A DNA stretch of 10,767 nt from a bacterium. Lineage in GTDB: Bacteria; Pseudomonadota; Gammaproteobacteria; Berkiellales; Berkiellaceae. A program made the position numbers and the translations under genes. Positions 1 through 6,462 of this stretch are shown here, piece by piece. The notes beneath the pieces are model-generated. The model worked only from the letters and a program-made list of their open reading frames with translations. It did no database searches and was not told the DNA's origin. Each line of letters starts with the position of its first letter. The stretch's first letter is position 1. The stretch is from NCBI GenBank assembly GCA_009927065.1, contig RFNU01000080.1, positions 1 through 10,767 on the forward strand, written 5' to 3'.

Positions 1-58
1 AAAAAGAAGAAGCCCTCTCTAGAATTGCCTTAGCAATGTAGTGGAGGGAGAATGTTAC
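1..58 (+). mobile_element. Right-end remnant of an IS200/IS605-type (TnpB) element
   Basis: This stretch contains the last codons of a tnpB gene and the short segment after its stop. Aligned codon by codon with the minus-strand tnpB relic at the other end of the window, 32 of 42 coding positions match by my hand count, and about half of the next 14 match. Bases 13-48 can fold into a nested stem-loop: CCCTC (13-17) pairs with GAGGG (44-48), and ATTGC (24-28) pairs with GCAAT (33-37) around a CTTA loop. Hairpins near the right end are typical of IS200/IS605 elements, and in TnpB systems the 3' end of tnpB also encodes the guide RNA scaffold. The rest of the element lies outside the window, so its integrity is unknown. 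The exact IS boundary near base 58 is inferred. Confidence 0.55.
3..41 (+). pseudogene. C-terminal tail of a TnpB (IS605 OrfB-like) protein, cut by the window edge
   Basis: The frame starting at base 3 reads KEEALSRIALAM and then TAG (39-41). The tail of the minus-strand TnpB relic near 10372-10410 reads GKEAPSRITLAI in the frame that restores the TnpB signature, so the two tails are clearly related. Only 12 codons are visible, so this could equally be the end of an intact upstream gene; I label it a partial gene because the window cuts it. TnpB is an RNA-guided DNA nuclease with a RuvC fold carried by IS200/IS605 elements, but no catalytic residue is visible here. Confidence 0.5.
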
Positions 59-82
59 TAGGATCAGCTGCAATACTAATCT

Positions 83-111
83 TTAAGTAGACTAACTTTT
101 TATGGTAGTAT
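83..111 (+). promoter_or_regulatory. Possible sigma70-type promoter for bamA
   Basis: TTAAGT (83-88) and TAGTAT (106-111) are separated by 17 bp. The second box is preceded by TG at 103-104, an extended -10 arrangement. Each box is an imperfect match to the consensus. It lies in the AT-rich leader between the IS remnant and bamA, where a promoter is expected because the element has separated bamA from its usual upstream neighbour. Alternative -10 boxes are TATGCT at 109-114 and TATTAT at 121-126, so the exact assignment is weak. Confidence 0.25.
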
Positions 112-130
112 GCTAATAGTTATTATTTAT

Positions 131-134
131 AGGA
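131..134 (+). promoter_or_regulatory. bamA ribosome binding site (decides the start)
   Basis: AGGA at 131-134 is 9 bases before the GTG at 144 but only 3 bases before the GTG at 138. The normal spacing range favours 144. Starting there also gives a protein beginning MKFYKL, with a lysine directly before the hydrophobic signal segment. Confidence 0.5.
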
Positions 135-143
135 TATGTGGCA

Positions 144-2471
144 GTGAAATTTTATAAATTAATCCCTATAAGCATCTTTGCTTGTTCAATCGGATTTGCT
201 GCTGTTATTAAAGAAATAGAAGTCGATGGCTTAAAAAGATTTTCTAAAGATACAGTACTAACATATGCAGCTGTTAATGAAGGTGATAATTTAGAACAAT
301 CTGATGTTCCCCAAATTATTTCAAATCTCTTTATTACAGATTTTTTTGATGATATTCAAGTCAAACTGTTTCCAGAGGCTCAACGTTTAAATATTCTTGT
401 CAAAGAAAAACCGGTTTTGGCTAGTGTTGATTTTTCAGGCAATGTTCATTTCAGTAAAAGTGATATCGAAAAATCTTTAACAGAACATAAGATTGATAAA
501 GGCCGTACTTTTAACGAGCGTCAGCTGCAAAACATGATTCGTGAATTAAGGTCATTGTATGCTGTAGACGGTTATTATCAAGCCCAAATTCATCCAGAAT
601 TGAGTGGAAGAGATGATGGTAAAATCAATCTGATGCTTAAAATTGAAGAAGGAAGCACGGCCAGAATTCAATCTATCAATTTCCATGGAAATGATGCGAT
701 TCCTTCTTTCATTTTACGTAAAACCATGAGCCTGCAAGCTTCTAGTCTTTTTGCATTTATCACTTCAGCTGACAAGTATAATGAATATAGATTAGAAAAC
801 GATTTGATTGCGTTGCAAAATTATTATAAGGATAATGGATTTCCTTACATGAAAGTTGTTGACAAGAAAATCGCCCTTACTCCGATGAAGAAGGGATTGT
901 TAATCGATATTTTCATTCATGAAGGAACAAAACAAATCGTTTCTACAATATCGCGTCAAGGCGCAGATCATGTAGATTTGTCATCTGTAAAACTTCCTGA
1001 TACACCATTTAATTTCGATCAAAAAGTACTTGATAGTTACGAAAGTGAATTGCGCGATGCTCTTAATGAAAACGGCTATATTTATGGTGAGATTCGTCAG
1101 GATTTAGTAAAAATAGATGATGAACATTTAGATGTTCGATTTGTTATTATTCCCGGCGAGCTCTTTAGAATTCATCAGTATAATATTTCAGGGAATTTCA
1201 GTACAAAAGAAAAGATTATTCGCAATTTTATCGCACGCCCAGAGGGTGCTCTTTATTCAGCATCTGATATAAAAACATTTAATGAGGACTTAGAGCGTAC
1301 AGGATTATTTACTGATATTCAGATAAATCCAAAACGCATTGGAAAAGCTGAAGTTGATATTGATGTTTTCTTACAAGAAGATAAAAGTAAAAAACTCTTT
1401 GCAACTGCAGGTGGTTCCAATATCGGCTATATGTGGAATATGGGCTATGAAGATAGAAATATCTTTGGTACTGGTGCGAAAACAGCATTAAAGATTGAAA
1501 GTGATACTTACGAAAGTAGTGTGCAATTTGCCTTATCTAATCCTTATTTGACTCATAAGAATATTGAAGGTTATTTTCATTTCGACAGAACACGAAGAAG
1601 CTATGAAAATAAATTTATGTTTTTCAAGCAAAATAGAGATATTTATTCAACAACTGTTGGCGCAAACTGGGCTCTTTCTGCTCATACAAAATTTGGATTG
1701 AATACAAATTACTTTATTGAGCGAGAGCGCAATATGCGTGAGCAAGAAGATAACCCTTCTGATGTTGTAATGGCGCATTATGTTTTTGCTGGCGCAAAAT
1801 TATTTAGAAATCTTTTTAACAAGTATATTTTGCCCGATGATGGATATCGTTGGGAGTTATTTAGTCAAGTCTCTTTACCTTTAGGTGATTTCACTTATAC
1901 CGATAGTGGGTTGTCTGCTAAATATTACACGCCTATAGCAAAAACAGGATTTGTTTTCTCTCAAAGTTTGAATGTGAGAATGATGTTTCCTTTCGGCAAT
2001 AGTCCTAAAAATATCATACCGTCTACAAGATTGTTAAGTTGTGGTGGCGCGGAAGATATTCGTGGATATCATTTTAGTTCTGTTGGACCAGAAATTCAGA
2101 TGACAAATCCTGACAATACAATCAGCTATAAAACAATTGGAGGTAATATTAAATTTTCTTTAAAAACAGAATTAGTGATGCCTAATAGTTTATTCAATAT
2201 TAATTATGATCAAATTCGTTTCTCATTATTTCTTGATGCCGCACAATTATGGAGAACCGTGCCTGTACCAGAGAACTATACTACAGGATCAAATAGCAAT
2301 AATGTTTATTTTCCAACAGAAGGTGTTAGACTGTCTACAGGGATTGCTTTAAGATTTGTGAGCCAAATTTTACCACCTATCTCTATGAGCTTGAACTATC
2401 CTTTGATTCAGCGATCAAGGGATAAAATTAAGTATGAATATTTTTCATTCGGATCTCAAATGGATTTTTAG
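144..2471 (+). CDS. bamA: Outer-membrane protein assembly factor BamA (Omp85)
   Basis: BamA is the central subunit of the BAM complex, which folds and inserts beta-barrel proteins into the outer membrane. From the GTG at 144 the protein has 775 residues (E. coli BamA has 810). A short signal peptide (MKFYKL, then a hydrophobic stretch ending GFAA) is followed by five POTRA domains at roughly residues 20-90, 91-170, 171-261, 262-338 and 339-413. The C-terminal 360 residues form the barrel. The conserved loop-6 motif is present as IRGY near residue 640, and the chain ends in phenylalanine (SQMDF), as expected for a beta-signal. The usual upstream gene rseP is absent: only a leader of about 85 bp separates bamA from an IS remnant. 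skp follows 35 bp downstream, probably in the same transcript. An alternative GTG start at 138 would add two residues. Confidence 0.97.
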   Translation: MKFYKLIPISIFACSIGFAAVIKEIEVDGLKRFSKDTVLTYAAVNEGDNLEQSDVPQIISNLFITDFFDDIQVKLFPEAQRLNILVKEKPVLASVDFSGNVHFSKSDIEKSLTEHKIDKGRTFNERQLQNMIRELRSLYAVDGYYQAQIHPELSGRDDGKINLMLKIEEGSTARIQSINFHGNDAIPSFILRKTMSLQASSLFAFITSADKYNEYRLENDLIALQNYYKDNGFPYMKVVDKKIALTPMKKGLLIDIFIHEGTKQIVSTISRQGADHVDLSSVKLPDTPFNFDQKVLDSYESELRDALNENGYIYGEIRQDLVKIDDEHLDVRFVIIPGELFRIHQYNISGNFSTKEKIIRNFIARPEGALYSASDIKTFNEDLERTGLFTDIQINPKRIGKAEVDIDVFLQEDKSKKLFATAGGSNIGYMWNMGYEDRNIFGTGAKTALKIESDTYESSVQFALSNPYLTHKNIEGYFHFDRTRRSYENKFMFFKQNRDIYSTTVGANWALSAHTKFGLNTNYFIERERNMREQEDNPSDVVMAHYVFAGAKLFRNLFNKYILPDDGYRWELFSQVSLPLGDFTYTDSGLSAKYYTPIAKTGFVFSQSLNVRMMFPFGNSPKNIIPSTRLLSCGGAEDIRGYHFSSVGPEIQMTNPDNTISYKTIGGNIKFSLKTELVMPNSLFNINYDQIRFSLFLDAAQLWRTVPVPENYTTGSNSNNVYFPTEGVRLSTGIALRFVSQILPPISMSLNYPLIQRSRDKIKYEYFSFGSQMDF

Positions 2472-2506
2472 CCAATTCAGTTTTTAACAACTACAGGAAT
2501 TTTTAT

Positions 2507-3019
2507 ATGAAAAAATTATTATTAGCAGCAGTGATGAGCAGTTCAGTGGCTTTTGCAGATACCATCGCTACGGTAGACTTATTTAAGATACTAAAAAATC
2601 TACCAGAATTCGAAAAAATAGAAACTGAAATGCAAAAAGAAACATCAGTTGCTCAGAGTAAATTAAATAATAAGAAGTTGCAGCTTGATGCTAAAATTCA
2701 AGAAATTGAAACAAACAAAGATACTTTGAGCGATCAGAAGCTTCAAAAGATTCGTAAAGAAATTACTGCGTTGCAACGTGAATTAAAATATTTAGAAGCA
2801 GATTTGCGCGAAGATTTAGCTATGCGTGAGCAAGAACAAAAAACCAATTTAATTAATCATGCTGTCTTAGCTGTTTCTGATTATGCTAAAAAAGAAAAAA
2901 TTGACATTGTAATTTCTGCAGAACAAGTTGTCTATCAAAATACTACTAAAGATATTACAGCCAATGTGATTAAAGCAGTAGCTCCAACCAAAGATCTAAC
3001 TAAAGATAAGCAAAAATAA
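2507..3019 (+). CDS. skp: Periplasmic chaperone Skp (OmpH family)
   Basis: Skp is a trimeric periplasmic chaperone that holds unfolded outer-membrane proteins after Sec export and delivers them to BamA. The 170-residue precursor begins with a clear signal peptide: MKKLLLAAVM, a small-residue stretch, then a likely cleavage at AFA/D after residue 17. The mature chain opens with the family beta-strand segment (IATVDLFKIL). A long charged coiled-coil follows at about residues 35-115, rich in K, E and Q, forming the tentacle arms. It closes with the conserved body segment YAKKEKIDIVIS...DITANVIKAV. The Lys-rich tail (KDLTKDKQK) is slightly longer than in E. coli Skp (161 residues in total). AGGA at 2495-2498 sits 8 bases before the ATG. 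Position directly after bamA is the conserved arrangement. Confidence 0.95.
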   Translation: MKKLLLAAVMSSSVAFADTIATVDLFKILKNLPEFEKIETEMQKETSVAQSKLNNKKLQLDAKIQEIETNKDTLSDQKLQKIRKEITALQRELKYLEADLREDLAMREQEQKTNLINHAVLAVSDYAKKEKIDIVISAEQVVYQNTTKDITANVIKAVAPTKDLTKDKQK

Positions 3020-3030
3020 GTATTTTTCAA

Positions 3031-3069
3031 TATCCCTAGTACAATAAAGGCTAGGGATAACTTTTTTTT
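3031..3069 (+). terminator. Terminator-like hairpin with T8 tract between skp and lpxD
   Basis: TATCCCTAG (3031-3039) and CTAGGGATA (3051-3059) form a perfect 9-bp inverted repeat around an 11-nt loop. After two bases (AC) comes a run of eight T (3062-3069). This is the shape of a Rho-independent terminator, although only four of the nine stem pairs are G-C. It begins 11 bases after the skp stop and the T tract ends 5 bases before the lpxD ATG. It could end or attenuate the bamA-skp transcript. The loop itself contains TACAAT (3040-3045), a good -10-like match, so part of lpxD transcription might start here. Confidence 0.6.
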
Positions 3070-3074
3070 AATAT

Positions 3075-4106
3075 ATGAAATTTCCAAGAACACTTTTATC
3101 TTCCGCGCTGCTTGAAGGGTTACTCGATACATACCCCTTATGTGAATTAAATGGTATAGGAACACCAGAGTCGTATGATCAAGATAATGTGGTTTTAGTT
3201 TTTAATCCAAGCCAGTTAAAGTTTTTAACGTCTCAGCCAGTATTATTAATATTAGATAAAAAAATTGATCATCAAGAGACACCTTTTTCTTTTATCACAG
3301 TATCTAATGCTCGCTTTCTCCTTAAACAATTACTTGAACGTACAGAACACTTATTTTTTGCCGATCATGACGCCATAGCCCATATTCATTCCACCGCGAT
3401 TGTTCATCCGTCTGTAGTGCTAGGGCTAAATGTTACAGTAGGGCCCTATAGCATTATTGATCAAGACACCATTATTGGCGATTGCGTTTGTATTGGGGCA
3501 AACGTTCATATTCAAAAAAATTGTGTATTAGCCAATGGGGTTGAAATAGACTCACATACCGTTTTGTATCCAAAAAGTTTTATTGGTGAAAAGACAAAAA
3601 TTTATGCATCAAGTGTGATAGGAATGCAAGGATTTGGTTTTGAGCTTGTCAATGGAGAATGGCAATGTTTATCGCATTTAAGTGGGGTTTATATTGGCAA
3701 AAACTGTTTTATTGGATCGCATGTTAGTATTGCAGCTGGCACATTATATCCTACACGGATAGGTGATAATGTCATTATTGATAATCATGTACAAATAGCC
3801 CATCACGTTGAGATAGGTCAAGGAACTGCAATTGCGGGATGTGTTGGTATTGCAGGCTCGACAAAAATAGGGAAATACTGCTTAATTGGAGGAGGGAGTG
3901 GAATAGCCGGTCATCTTACGATAAGCGATAAAGTCGTCATCACAGGCATGACAATGGTCATTAAATCATTAACAGAACCAGGAACGTATTCATCAGGAAT
4001 GCCTGCTGAAGAAAACTATACTTGGCGTAAAAAAATAGCTTATTTATCAAGATTGCCACATTTAATAAAAGATTTTTATCAAACACAAAAGAGAAAAAAT
4101 GACTAA
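3075..4106 (+). CDS. lpxD: UDP-3-O-acylglucosamine N-acyltransferase LpxD
   Basis: LpxD adds the N-linked 3-hydroxyacyl chain from acyl-ACP to UDP-3-O-acyl-glucosamine, the third step of lipid A synthesis, in the cytoplasm. The 343-residue length matches the family (E. coli 341). Residues 1-100 form the uridine-binding N-terminal domain, with the VFNP segment near 42-45. Residues 101-315 form the left-handed beta helix of hexapeptide repeats. The catalytic histidine is His243 in IAHH (E. coli His239). Asp236 (E. coli Asp232) and His280 (E. coli His276) are kept, as are the GFGF and SSGMP motifs. Unusually, the family motif IDRG reads IAAG at 219-222. No Shine-Dalgarno is visible: the ATG follows TTTTTTTTAATAT directly after a terminator-like hairpin. 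The last 8 bp overlap fabZ. Confidence 0.97.
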   Translation: MKFPRTLLSSALLEGLLDTYPLCELNGIGTPESYDQDNVVLVFNPSQLKFLTSQPVLLILDKKIDHQETPFSFITVSNARFLLKQLLERTEHLFFADHDAIAHIHSTAIVHPSVVLGLNVTVGPYSIIDQDTIIGDCVCIGANVHIQKNCVLANGVEIDSHTVLYPKSFIGEKTKIYASSVIGMQGFGFELVNGEWQCLSHLSGVYIGKNCFIGSHVSIAAGTLYPTRIGDNVIIDNHVQIAHHVEIGQGTAIAGCVGIAGSTKIGKYCLIGGGSGIAGHLTISDKVVITGMTMVIKSLTEPGTYSSGMPAEENYTWRKKIAYLSRLPHLIKDFYQTQKRKND

Positions 4107-4542
4107 TATTACATTAAATCAGCAAGATATTTTAAAACTCCTTCCGCATCGTTATCCATTTTTAATGATCGATAAAGTGCTTGAGTGGAAAGCAGACGAT
4201 TATATTATTGCGATAAAAAATGTCACAGCGAATGAACCGTTTTTCCAAGGGCATTTTCCAGATCATCCAGTCATGCCAGGTGTTCTTGTTGTTGAAGCGT
4301 TAGCACAAGCAGCCGGTGTTTTAGCCTATCTTTCGGGAGAGGATACTTATAAGGACCACCTATTTTATCTTGCTTTAATAGAAAATGCTAAATTCAGAAA
4401 GATGGTGCTTCCTGGCGATACAATCAAACTCAATGTACATTTTAAAGTAAGAAGGAATAGATTTTTCAAAGTAACGGGGCAAGCATTTGTTGATGATCAA
4501 CTTGTTTGTTCCGCCGATTTGATGAGTGCTCAAGGAACATAA
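4099..4542 (+). CDS. fabZ: 3-hydroxyacyl-ACP dehydratase FabZ
   Basis: FabZ dehydrates (3R)-hydroxyacyl-ACP to trans-2-enoyl-ACP in type II fatty acid synthesis. It competes with LpxA and LpxD for 3-hydroxyacyl-ACP, so its place between their genes helps balance phospholipid against lipid A. The 147-residue protein is a single hot-dog domain. It shows the LLPHRYPFLMID motif (residues 14-25) and GHFPDHPVMPG (51-61) with catalytic His52. The central helix VVEALAQ carries catalytic Glu66 (E. coli His54 and Glu68). The ATG overlaps the end of lpxD by 8 bp (ATGACTAA), with a modest purine-rich AAAGAG stretch upstream, so translation is probably coupled. Nothing is truncated. Confidence 0.98.
   Translation: MTNITLNQQDILKLLPHRYPFLMIDKVLEWKADDYIIAIKNVTANEPFFQGHFPDHPVMPGVLVVEALAQAAGVLAYLSGEDTYKDHLFYLALIENAKFRKMVLPGDTIKLNVHFKVRRNRFFKVTGQAFVDDQLVCSADLMSAQGT
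4532..4536 (+). promoter_or_regulatory. lpxA ribosome binding site inside the fabZ end (decides the start)
   Basis: AAGGA at 4532-4536 lies within the last codons of fabZ, 7 bases before the GTG at 4544. This is ideal spacing and supports 4544 over the in-frame GTG at 4526, which lies upstream of this site. Confidence 0.6.
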
Positions 4543-4543
4543 A

Positions 4544-5347
4544 GTGAATCATACAAAAGGACTTGTTATTGGTCGCGGAAAAATTCATCCAACAGCGATT
4601 GTTGCTGATACTGTAGAATTAGGTCAATCTGTGGTTATAGGAGCTTATTCTATCATAGAAGGGCATGTAACGATTGGAGATAACACTCATATAGGAAATC
4701 ATGTTCATATTAAAGGGCCAACCACAATCGGAAAAGATAATGTTATTAGTTCTTTTTCTTCGATTGGCTGTGATCCGCAAGATAAAAAATATCATAGCGA
4801 AGAAAGTTATTTGAAAATCGGTGATGCTAATAGCATTCGAGAATATGTCACCATTTCTCGAGGTACAGAGCATGGAGGACTGATTACCAATATTGGTTCT
4901 TACAATCTTTTTATGGCTTATGCACATATCGCTCATGATTGCTTTATTGGCGATAGTAATATTTTAGCCAATGGCGCCTCACTGGCAGGACATGTTCATA
5001 TTGGCAATTTTGTAGGTATGGGTGGTTTTAGTGGTGTACATCAATTTACTAAAATTGGTTCATATGCATTTTGTGGTGGAGGCAGTATTATTACAAAAGA
5101 TGTCCCACCTTATACCTTAGTATCAGGTCATCCTGCTAAACTGATTGGTCTCAATTTGGAAGGGCTAAAGCGTCACGGCTTTAATGAAGAAGAACGATTA
5201 ATCTTGAAAGAGATTTATAAAAAACTTTTTAGAGAATCAACAAATATTATTGAAGACGCAGTGCTCTACGCAAAAGAAAATACATCGCCGTTAATACAGC
5301 TATTATTGCAATTTATTATGAGTTCGCAACGAGGTATTACTCGATGA
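4544..5347 (+). CDS. lpxA: UDP-N-acetylglucosamine acyltransferase LpxA
   Basis: LpxA transfers a 3-hydroxyacyl chain from ACP to the 3-OH of UDP-GlcNAc, the first step of lipid A synthesis. From GTG 4544 the protein has 267 residues (E. coli 262). It is a left-handed beta helix of hexapeptide repeats starting at IHPTAIV, followed by an alpha-helical tail (NLEGLKRHGF to SSQRGITR) that matches the family closely. The catalytic histidine is in AHIAHDC at residue 131 (E. coli His125). The AGH and VHQF motifs are kept. At the position equivalent to E. coli Gly173, which sets acyl chain length, this protein has Gly in CGGGS, suggesting a long (about C14) hydroxyacyl donor. It begins 1 bp after the fabZ stop and its TGA overlaps the lpxB ATG. 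Confidence 0.97.
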   Translation: MNHTKGLVIGRGKIHPTAIVADTVELGQSVVIGAYSIIEGHVTIGDNTHIGNHVHIKGPTTIGKDNVISSFSSIGCDPQDKKYHSEESYLKIGDANSIREYVTISRGTEHGGLITNIGSYNLFMAYAHIAHDCFIGDSNILANGASLAGHVHIGNFVGMGGFSGVHQFTKIGSYAFCGGGSIITKDVPPYTLVSGHPAKLIGLNLEGLKRHGFNEEERLILKEIYKKLFRESTNIIEDAVLYAKENTSPLIQLLLQFIMSSQRGITR

Positions 5348-6462
5348 AAATTTTTTTAGGATGTTGCGAACGTTCTGGAGAAAATCTTTTGCGAATATAT
5401 TTGAATCATCTGATTAAAATATTACCGAATGCTCAATTTTATTGCCAAGCTTTTTCTGGATTAAAAAAAGATTTCCCTAACGTAGAGGTATTATTTGATA
5501 GTGAGCTTGCTAATATCATGGGCTTTATAGAGCCGATAAAACGCCTTCCTCAATTAATATTACGCCGCGAAGCCATAAAAAAATGGATTGATCAACACAA
5601 ACCTGCGTTGTTTATTGGATTTGATGCTCCTGATTTTTTATTATCAATAGAAGCTTATGCACGAAAACAAGGTGCTTATACGATCCATGTCGTCTCTCCA
5701 TCCGTATGGGCGTGGCGTAAAAATCGTATAAAAAAAATTGTCACCAGTATGGACGAGCTGCATTGTTTATATGCCTTTGAAGAAAAATATTATGCGCATA
5801 CACCCTTAAAAACAAGATTTATAGGACATCCGTTGCTTGCTCAAAAAGCACCACAATTACGTCATTGGCCTATCAAAAAATTACTCTTAGCACCAGGATC
5901 GAGAGATCATGAAATAAAAAATCATTTACCATTCATGCTAAAAATAGCTCAACAACTCAAAGATGAAAGTGTGATACAGGAGATTGTTATTGCTGCTGCT
6001 AAAGGAAAGGAAGGCATTATAAAACAATATGTTGCATCAAGTGAGATCCAGGTTGAAACACTAAATGAAGCCTTATCCTGTGCGCAATTTGCTTTAGTGT
6101 GCAGTGGTACAGCATCATTAGAGATAGTTGCAGATGGCTGTCCTGCGTTGATTCTTTATCAAGTCCCTGCATGGAAGCTTTGGTGTTTAAAGCATATGAT
6201 TCATACCCCTTATATAGGTCTGCCGAATATTTTGACTCAACAGCCTTTAGTGAAAGAATTTGTGGGACCACTTCATACCATGTACAATAGCATTCTTACA
6301 AGCTTGAAACTCTTGTCTGAACACAATGAATATCAGCAACATGCTAGAAATATTCAGTCTGTTATGAGTCAACTATTAAAAGAGAATGATCGACCATGCT
6401 TACAAACCTATTTAACACAGATAGTCTCACAGGTATCGATGAAGCAGGCCGAGGCTGTTTAG
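5344..6462 (+). CDS. lpxB: Lipid-A-disaccharide synthase LpxB
   Basis: LpxB (glycosyltransferase family 19) joins UDP-2,3-diacylglucosamine with 2,3-diacylglucosamine 1-phosphate to form the beta-1,6 disaccharide of lipid A at the inner membrane face. The 372 residues compare with 382 in E. coli. Family motifs include MGF (59-61), FDAPDF (93-98), SPSVWAWR (118-125), FIGHP (159-163) and PGSRDHEI (184-191), with Arg187 equivalent to E. coli Arg201. CSGTASLE and LPN...LVKE follow toward the C-terminus. The N-terminal signature GEASGD is altered to CERSGE (8-13), and the chain is clearly diverged elsewhere. The lpxA stop and lpxB start share ATGA, so translation is probably coupled. The last 67 bp also encode the start of RNase HII in another frame. 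Confidence 0.95.
   Translation: MKIFLGCCERSGENLLRIYLNHLIKILPNAQFYCQAFSGLKKDFPNVEVLFDSELANIMGFIEPIKRLPQLILRREAIKKWIDQHKPALFIGFDAPDFLLSIEAYARKQGAYTIHVVSPSVWAWRKNRIKKIVTSMDELHCLYAFEEKYYAHTPLKTRFIGHPLLAQKAPQLRHWPIKKLLLAPGSRDHEIKNHLPFMLKIAQQLKDESVIQEIVIAAAKGKEGIIKQYVASSEIQVETLNEALSCAQFALVCSGTASLEIVADGCPALILYQVPAWKLWCLKHMIHTPYIGLPNILTQQPLVKEFVGPLHTMYNSILTSLKLLSEHNEYQQHARNIQSVMSQLLKENDRPCLQTYLTQIVSQVSMKQAEAV

Noticed and set aside
144..210. BamA as a lipoprotein (Cys in the signal segment, IFAC)
   Set aside because: Phe before Ala-Cys is a poor lipobox, and hydrophobic signal sequence continues past the Cys; BamA is not normally lipidated.
2901..2906. Perfect TTGACA inside skp as a promoter for lpxD
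   Set aside because: No acceptable -10 box occurs 16-18 bp downstream; the sequence is explained by coding for Lys-Ile-Asp-Ile.
2935..3165. Open frame on the minus strand across the skp-lpxD junction
   Set aside because: It overlaps two certain genes and the terminator-like hairpin, and its translation resembles no family I recognise; it is a shadow frame.
4619..4936. 105-codon minus-strand frame inside lpxA
   Set aside because: It lies entirely opposite a well-conserved enzyme gene and has no recognisable motif.
6017..6290. Short frames on both strands inside lpxB
   Set aside because: They overlap conserved LpxB motifs and show no family similarity or ribosome site worth noting.
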